Shown: in pieces, positions 59,357 through 64,000 of the stretch | Position numbering within the stretch: position 1 is the stretch's first letter | Layout of the letters: the number at the start of each line of letters is the position of its first letter | From: Caldilineaceae bacterium bin34 | GTDB taxonomy: Bacteria; Chloroflexota; Anaerolineae; Caldilineales; Caldilineaceae | Assembly: GCA_002238555.1 (NCBI GenBank) | Contig: MPMO01000007.1 | Span: 1-64,000, forward strand | Reading direction: 5' to 3' | Length of the DNA: 64,000 nt | Translations under genes and position numbers: made by a program | Notes under the pieces: generated by a model | Told to the model about the DNA's origin: nothing | Databases searched by the model: none | The model's input: only the letters and a program-made list of their open reading frames with translations

Positions 59357-61030
59357 ATGCCGCCAGCACTTCCGAGAATGTTCCGCATCCATCCCGTTGC
59401 CGCCCTGTTCCATCGGGTCCGTTGGTGCGGACTCGCGTGTCTGGTCCTCCTGGCCGGTTGCACGGCCGATCCGGCGGTGACGGCCGCCATCGAAGAGGAG
59501 CTGGCGGCGGCCTTCCAGCAGGTGGAAGCGGGGCCTGCGGCCGGGAGCCCGGCGGATGCCGTCCCGGCGCCGGTGGCCGAGGAGGCATCGGCGGAGTCCG
59601 GCCATGCGAAAGTGCAGGTGGGCTTAACGGACGACGGCTGGCCGTACATGGGCTCGCCCGACGCATTGGTGGTGGTGACCGAGTATTCGGATTTTCATTG
59701 TCCGTACTGCGAGCGCCACGCCAACGAGACGTTGCCCAGGATTCGGACGGAACTGATTGAAACCGGCCTGATCCAGTACGTGGTGAAGGACCTGCCTCTC
59801 GAGAGCATTCATCCCCAGGCACGGCTGGCCCATCGGGCCGCCTGGTGCATGGGACTGCAACACGTGGAGGCGTTTTGGTGGATGCACGAAGCCCTGTACT
59901 CCACCCAGTCGCAGCATGCCCGCAACGGGGATCCCATTCCCTTCTTCGAGGCGCTGGCCGCCGGGTACAACGAACAGCCCGACATCGACGCAACGGTGGA
60001 CCAGGGGGCATTTTCGTCCTGTCTCCTCGATGTCACCAACGATGTGGACCAGCGCATCGACGAGGCGATTGGCAATGCCCTTGACATAGGCATCCAAGGC
60101 ACCCCCACCTTTACCATCCATCTGCGGGGGGATCCGGACCAGTACATGGTCCTGCGGGGCGCCCAGCCCTACGAGCGGTTCGCGGACGCCGTGTTCAATG
60201 CCGAACAGTACATAGCCGAGGGCGCGGATGCCGATTCGGAAGAGGCCGACGCCCCCGACTCGCTACCGTTCTGGCTGTCGGCGCAGGGCTTGACCCCCCT
60301 GTTTCTGTGGGGCCGTGTGGATGCCGAAGGTGTGTCGTCCGGCGCCTGGCACGGCTTGACGCAGGCCGGGGACTTCTTCAAGGGTTCACCGCTGGCCGAG
60401 GTGGTCGTCTTTGAATTCAGCGACTTCCAGTGTCCCTATTGCCAGAGACACACGTCCACCGTGCAGGCGGAACTGGATGCGGCCTGGGTCGACACGGGCC
60501 AAGTCATGTGGGTTTACAAGCACTTCCTGCTGGACAGTTCCCAATGGTCCGGCACTGCGGCCATCGCCACCATGTGCGCCGGCGTTCAAGGTCGCTTCTG
60601 GGATCTGCACCACCTGTTGTTTGAGGATCCCGCGGTCTGGAGCCATCGGGGCGTGGACAAGGCTCTGGACGACTTCGGTGCAACCCTGTCACAGGCCGAC
60701 GTTGCCGATTGGCACCTGGCATCGTTGCCACCCGATGTCGAGGCGGGAAACGCCCTGCTCGACGACTTGGCCGTGCTGCCGCTGTCTGCACCGGCAGCCT
60801 TTGACGAGGAGGCCTACCAGGAGTGCCGCGCCACCACCGGCATGGATCTCATCGACATGTTCATGGCCCAGGTACAGGGGGTTGTGCGCGGCACGCCCAC
60901 GTTTGTGATCTGGCATCGGGACTACGGTTTGCTGGCGCAGCCCGTCGTGGGCGCGCTGCCGGTTGAACAGTTCCAGTCGGTGTTCGAGCAGATTTTTGCC
61001 CAGCTGGCCGCCCTTGAAGCGGCGGGATGA
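59357..61030 (+). CDS. Lipoprotein with two DsbA-like thioredoxin domains
   Basis: The 557-residue precursor has a lipoprotein signal peptide ending LVLLAGC. Each half is a DsbA-like fold: the first with EYSDFHCPYCERH and a cis-proline QGTPTFTIHL, the second with EFSDFQCPYCQRH and RGTPTFVIWH. Both CPYC sites are complete. The duplication into one chain suggests a protein-disulfide oxidoreductase or isomerase that works outside the membrane. GAGGTGG before ATG 59357 supports this start. The next gene, 67 bp on, encodes a third member of the same fold. Confidence 0.92.
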   Translation: MPPALPRMFRIHPVAALFHRVRWCGLACLVLLAGCTADPAVTAAIEEELAAAFQQVEAGPAAGSPADAVPAPVAEEASAESGHAKVQVGLTDDGWPYMGSPDALVVVTEYSDFHCPYCERHANETLPRIRTELIETGLIQYVVKDLPLESIHPQARLAHRAAWCMGLQHVEAFWWMHEALYSTQSQHARNGDPIPFFEALAAGYNEQPDIDATVDQGAFSSCLLDVTNDVDQRIDEAIGNALDIGIQGTPTFTIHLRGDPDQYMVLRGAQPYERFADAVFNAEQYIAEGADADSEEADAPDSLPFWLSAQGLTPLFLWGRVDAEGVSSGAWHGLTQAGDFFKGSPLAEVVVFEFSDFQCPYCQRHTSTVQAELDAAWVDTGQVMWVYKHFLLDSSQWSGTAAIATMCAGVQGRFWDLHHLLFEDPAVWSHRGVDKALDDFGATLSQADVADWHLASLPPDVEAGNALLDDLAVLPLSAPAAFDEEAYQECRATTGMDLIDMFMAQVQGVVRGTPTFVIWHRDYGLLAQPVVGALPVEQFQSVFEQIFAQLAALEAAG

Positions 61031-61097
61031 CGAATTCCAACGGCAACGCACTGCCCTTAGAATTTCACTGGCTTTTTATCAATCGGGAGCAATTCAA

Positions 61098-61997
61098 GTG
61101 GACGATTTCCTTCCTGAACGGCAGACAAGCGGAAAGCCCGGTACACAAGTCTCGGTCTGGCGCGCGAAGTTCGCCTTCCTGTTGGCAGTCCTACTGTGCA
61201 CGGCGCTGATTGCAGTTGGCTGCGGGACCGTTCCCGCGCCCGTGGCCGAGCCCGAGGATGACCCCGCGGTTCCGGAGGCGGCCGCCGCGGAGCAGGAGGG
61301 TGAAGCTGCCGCAGACCGCGAACCGGCAGCCGAGGAAGCCGCCGTCCCCGCGGAGAGTTCGGAACCGGCGGAGGCTGCGGAAGTTGCGGAGGCTGACCCC
61401 GAGCCTGCGTCGGAACCGGCACCGGACGAGGTCGTGGCGGAGGACCCCCCGGACTGGACCACGCATGCATTCGTGGACGGGGGCTACTACGTCCTGGGCA
61501 ATCCCGAGGCGGAGGTGTCCATCCTGGATGCCGGGGATTTCCTGTGAGGAGCGTGCGCCTCGCACGTGTTGCGAGTGGAACCCCTTCTGATTGAGAACTA
61601 TGTGGCTGCCGGAACCGTGAACCTGCGCTTCAACCACGTGTTGGATCACGGCGGGGCCAGCGAACGGGCCTCGGCGGCGTCCGAGTGTGCCGGCCAGCAG
61701 GACCCGTACAGTTTCTGGACCATGCACAACCATCTGTTCGCGAACATCAGCAGTTTGTTCAGCGCCAATGTTGACACCTATGTCGGATACGCCGACAGCT
61801 TGGGGCTGGACACGGAGGCCTTCGGCAGTTGCATGGCGGATCCCGCCGTCCTGGACAAGATCAGGGCTCAGCACGCCTATCGGACCAACGAACTGAACAT
61901 ACGGCGTCGGCCCGCCTTCCTGATCAATGACAGTATCTACCAGGGTGGGCTGCCGTTCGACGCGTTCGAGCGCGCCATCGCGGAGGCCATGAACTGA
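61098..61997 (+). CDS. Candidate selenoprotein: DsbA-like lipoprotein with TGA at the first catalytic position
   Basis: GTG 61098 with a GGGAG site about nine bases upstream starts a 299-residue frame. It has a lipoprotein signal peptide ending LIAVGC (Cys42), a long Glu/Ala/Pro linker (about 43-135) and a DsbA-like domain. The only interruption is TGA at 61545-61547 (residue 150). It reads DAGDFL-(TGA)-GACASH, aligned with EYSDFHCPYCERH and EFSDFQCPYCQRH of the upstream gene, so TGA stands exactly for the first Cys of C-x-x-C. The rest of the domain is uninterrupted, with NLRFNHVLDHG, a cis-proline region RRRPAFLIND and a stop at 61995-61997. A hairpin follows at 61559-61575. The best reading is U-G-A-C with selenocysteine; a nonsense mutation of a Cys codon is the alternative. 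Confidence 0.75.
61559..61575 (+). promoter_or_regulatory. SECIS-like hairpin downstream of the in-frame TGA
   Basis: CTCGCA (61559-61564) and TGCGAG (61570-61575) form a 6-bp stem with the loop CGTGT. The loop begins 17 bases after the TGA and has a G in its second position, which agrees with the general bacterial SECIS model (loop G near the start, 16-37 bases from the UGA). A competing hairpin, CGTGCG-CCT-CGCACG, also lies here. Confidence 0.5.
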
Positions 61998-62065
61998 TAT
62001 CCGGATTGCGGATGGCCGCGAATCGGAGCTTTGCCGGGCGATACCGGTCGGGAGCCGATTACCGA

Positions 62066-64000
62066 ATGCGGGCTTCCAGAAACCAAAACGGGATCCGTTG
62101 GCACAGGACCCTTGGACTGCTTGCGGCAGTTTGCGTTGTTTGGTTCGGCATGGCCATCCCAGTGTTGGCCAGGGACAACAAGCCTCGGTTCGATGTCGCC
62201 GCAACACCTGTGATGGAAAAGGACCGATATCGGTCCGTCACCGCTGGCGGGCAGCACGCCTGCGCATTGCATGACAGCGGCCGCGTGCAGTGTTGGGGTC
62301 GGAACCATCAAGGTCAGGCCGAGGTGCCCGTCGGCGTCTTCCGCTTCGTGGCGGCCGGCGTTGATCACACATGCGGGATCCTTGCAGATGAACAACTTTC
62401 CTGTTGGGGCGGCAACCGTTACGGCCAAGCGTCGCCGCCGCACGGAACGTTCAGGTCCGTTGCCGCAGGCAATGGCCACTCCTGTGCAGTTGACACCGAA
62501 GGCCAGGTGCATTGCTGGGGACTGAACGACCAGGGACAAGCGGATCCCCCGCGGGAGCAGTTTGTTGTTGTCGCGGCCGGCGATGCCGTCAGTTGCGCGT
62601 TGAATTCCGGCAACCGGGTCGCGTGCTGGGGACGGATCTTCATGGATAGCGCCAACACCGAAGCTCGACAGTTCGTGACGCTGTCCGCCGCGGGAGCCGT
62701 TTGTGGGTTGACGGACACGCGCGGGGTCGCGTGCTGGGGCACAACCTCAGGCAGGTTCTTCGATCTGCCCCCCTCCATCGGGGACAGGGATCTCCTCCTG
62801 GACATCGCGGTGGGCAACAAGCACGCCTGCGCGATCCACCTCGATGGCTCGGTCGCCTGCTGGGGCGACCATCTATATGGGCAGACGGCAGTGCCCGCAG
62901 GTCGGTACACGGATATCGCTGCAGGGGCATTGCACAGCTGCGGTGTCCGGGAAGACGGCTCGCTTGCCTGCTGGGGTGCGAATACCTTCAAACAGTCCGA
63001 GCCGCCGCCAATGGGAGCGGTTGTCCCTGCCCGGGCCACATTCCCGTTCACCAACTTGGCCAATCACTGGGATGGCAAGGTCGCCGTGCAACGACGCGGT
63101 AAAACGGTCGCAGCCACCATCTCCGCGTCACGATCACCGGTCCAGTACGTCGGGAGGCAGGCACCGTCGCCCCTGCTGGTGTTGCCGGAAGTCTGGCGGC
63201 CGGCTATCGACATCGAATGGCAGGTGGCTGGCAAACCCGTTTCACCGGATGGATGGCCTGACCCGTCGCAGCAACAGGTCCGAAATTTCACAATTCACGT
63301 CGGTACCAACGGGGCGGTCACGGTCACCGACAATGAACAGTTGGATGGAGTGGGCTTTCTCCGGTTCAAGACCCGCCTGGCGTGGCCACGCCAAGGAAGC
63401 GAGCCGGACGTCTGTGGTCGCAGTGTCGATGCCCAAACCGCAATTCTGGCCGCGGTGAGACAGCAGTACCCGCAGATTCTGGCCTGTGGACAGGTCACTT
63501 GGACCCACCTGGCTGCCATCGAGGAATTCGGGTTGCCGGACCCCGACGGCGGCCTGACTCGACGGGTCAGCGTGAATCAGCCGGACGACTTGGTAGGCAT
63601 GCACGGTCTACGCTCGGCCAACCTGTTCCTTGACTACTCGTTGCCAACTGATCTGCTGATGCCGGCACCGGATCTCCGCATACTGCGGGTAAGCGGTGGG
63701 TACCTTCACGGTGACTATTTTGTTCATACCCGACACCTACCGGTTTTACCGGCGGACCTCCTGGACCATACTCCCCGCCTTGACTCCCTGACGCTCACAA
63801 CATACACGCTGGCCCAATTGCCGGACAGGTTTTTGGCTCCCGTGCCGGAACTCAGGGAGTTGAGGCTGAGTTACACGTTTCCCACCGATCCGCCCGGTAG
63901 GTGGTGGGACTTTGCTCCCGTGCCGGCGGATCTATTCGCCTTCACCCCCGGGTTGCAGTCCTTGACGGTGTGGTTCCCACACCAACAGACGCTGCCGGCC
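62066..64000 (+). CDS. Secreted RCC1-repeat and leucine-rich-repeat protein, 3' end outside window
   Basis: The frame runs open from ATG 62066 to the window end (645 codons). Residues 1-35 form a signal peptide (GLLAAVCVVWFGMAIPVLA). About seven RCC1-like blades of the bacterial type follow, recognisable by HACALHDSGRVQCWGRN, HTCGILADEQLSCWG, HSCAVDTEGQVHCWGLN and later HSCGVREDGSLACWGAN (residues about 60-325). A connecting beta region leads to leucine-rich repeats of the kind LPADLLDHTPRLDSLTL and LPDRFLAPVPELRELRLSY from about residue 520. Such a union of two eukaryotic-like repeat types in an exported protein suggests adhesion or contact with a host. The GGGAG 11 bases upstream supports the start. 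Confidence 0.82.
   Translation, partial: MRASRNQNGIRWHRTLGLLAAVCVVWFGMAIPVLARDNKPRFDVAATPVMEKDRYRSVTAGGQHACALHDSGRVQCWGRNHQGQAEVPVGVFRFVAAGVDHTCGILADEQLSCWGGNRYGQASPPHGTFRSVAAGNGHSCAVDTEGQVHCWGLNDQGQADPPREQFVVVAAGDAVSCALNSGNRVACWGRIFMDSANTEARQFVTLSAAGAVCGLTDTRGVACWGTTSGRFFDLPPSIGDRDLLLDIAVGNKHACAIHLDGSVACWGDHLYGQTAVPAGRYTDIAAGALHSCGVREDGSLACWGANTFKQSEPPPMGAVVPARATFPFTNLANHWDGKVAVQRRGKTVAATISASRSPVQYVGRQAPSPLLVLPEVWRPAIDIEWQVAGKPVSPDGWPDPSQQQVRNFTIHVGTNGAVTVTDNEQLDGVGFLRFKTRLAWPRQGSEPDVCGRSVDAQTAILAAVRQQYPQILACGQVTWTHLAAIEEFGLPDPDGGLTRRVSVNQPDDLVGMHGLRSANLFLDYSLPTDLLMPAPDLRILRVSGGYLHGDYFVHTRHLPVLPADLLDHTPRLDSLTLTTYTLAQLPDRFLAPVPELRELRLSYTFPTDPPGRWWDFAPVPADLFAFTPGLQSLTVWFPHQQTLPA

Noticed and set aside
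61545..61547. Two separate genes split by the TGA
   Set aside because: The downstream part has no start with a ribosome site, and its fold would lack its first strand and catalytic residue. Reading both parts as one gene explains all features.

Overview
The window is about 64 kb of GC-rich bacterial DNA with dense coding, GTG/TTG starts and many 4-nt ATGA overlaps. I infer a member of the Chloroflexota, possibly a host-associated one. The pointers are a roughly 100-residue conserved protein of the 'SWDI-PG' type, a two-membrane-helix double zinc-ribbon protein, DsbA-like lipoproteins with acidic/Ala/Pro linkers, an Aap-type amino-acid ABC operon and an RCC1 plus leucine-rich-repeat secreted protein. 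There is no rRNA, no tRNA that I can recognise and no CRISPR array, so the assignment is moderate at best.

Positions 1-11,180 are an accessory, defence-like region. It holds the 3' end of an IS701-type transposase that has cut into a HEPN-like gene, a Fic protein with two palindromes upstream, a single-chain MmeI-like restriction-modification enzyme divergent from an ATPase with a DUF4143 tail, a DUF4160-DUF2442-HTH fusion, the tail of a DNA methyltransferase gene, a lone HicB-like antitoxin, and a two-gene cassette of unknown function preceded by a perfect 22-bp palindrome.

Positions 11,183-16,652 are housekeeping: leuS, a HIT protein, argG and argJ. Positions 17,200-22,700 are accessory again: a Met/Asp-rich secreted repeat protein, an AlbA/Schlafen-type gene broken by a 95-bp tandem duplication, an AAA-ATPase/PD-(D/E)XK protein and ISAs1-like debris. 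Positions 22,696-27,282 are a four-gene polar amino-acid ABC transporter (minus strand). Positions 27,807-38,014 hold the zinc-ribbon protein, two different type I glutamine synthetases, guaA, a serine hydrolase of the beta-lactamase fold, a YceI lipoprotein and ftsH.

Positions 38,240-45,285 form one minus-strand methionine/threonine operon, metX-metW-lysC-hom-asd plus an unassigned HAD-like gene. It is headed by a clear SAM-I riboswitch whose terminator overlaps the metX ribosome binding site. Positions 45,691-53,262 are a second long minus-strand run: phosphohexomutase, TatD, polyprenyl synthase, a PhyH-like oxygenase, a glycosyltransferase, hisS and an HpcH aldolase. Positions 53,476-59,239 hold a ligand-less MBL-fold protein, a TgpA-like transglutaminase, a large exported protein split by a 28-bp tandem duplication, and the small conserved protein.

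The strongest novelty is at 61,098-61,997. This DsbA-like lipoprotein gene is open from start to stop except for one in-frame TGA, placed exactly where its neighbours have the first Cys of the CxxC active site. It is followed by a hairpin with bacterial SECIS-like geometry, so it is a candidate selenoprotein with a U-G-A-C redox motif. The window ends inside a secreted RCC1-LRR fusion protein.
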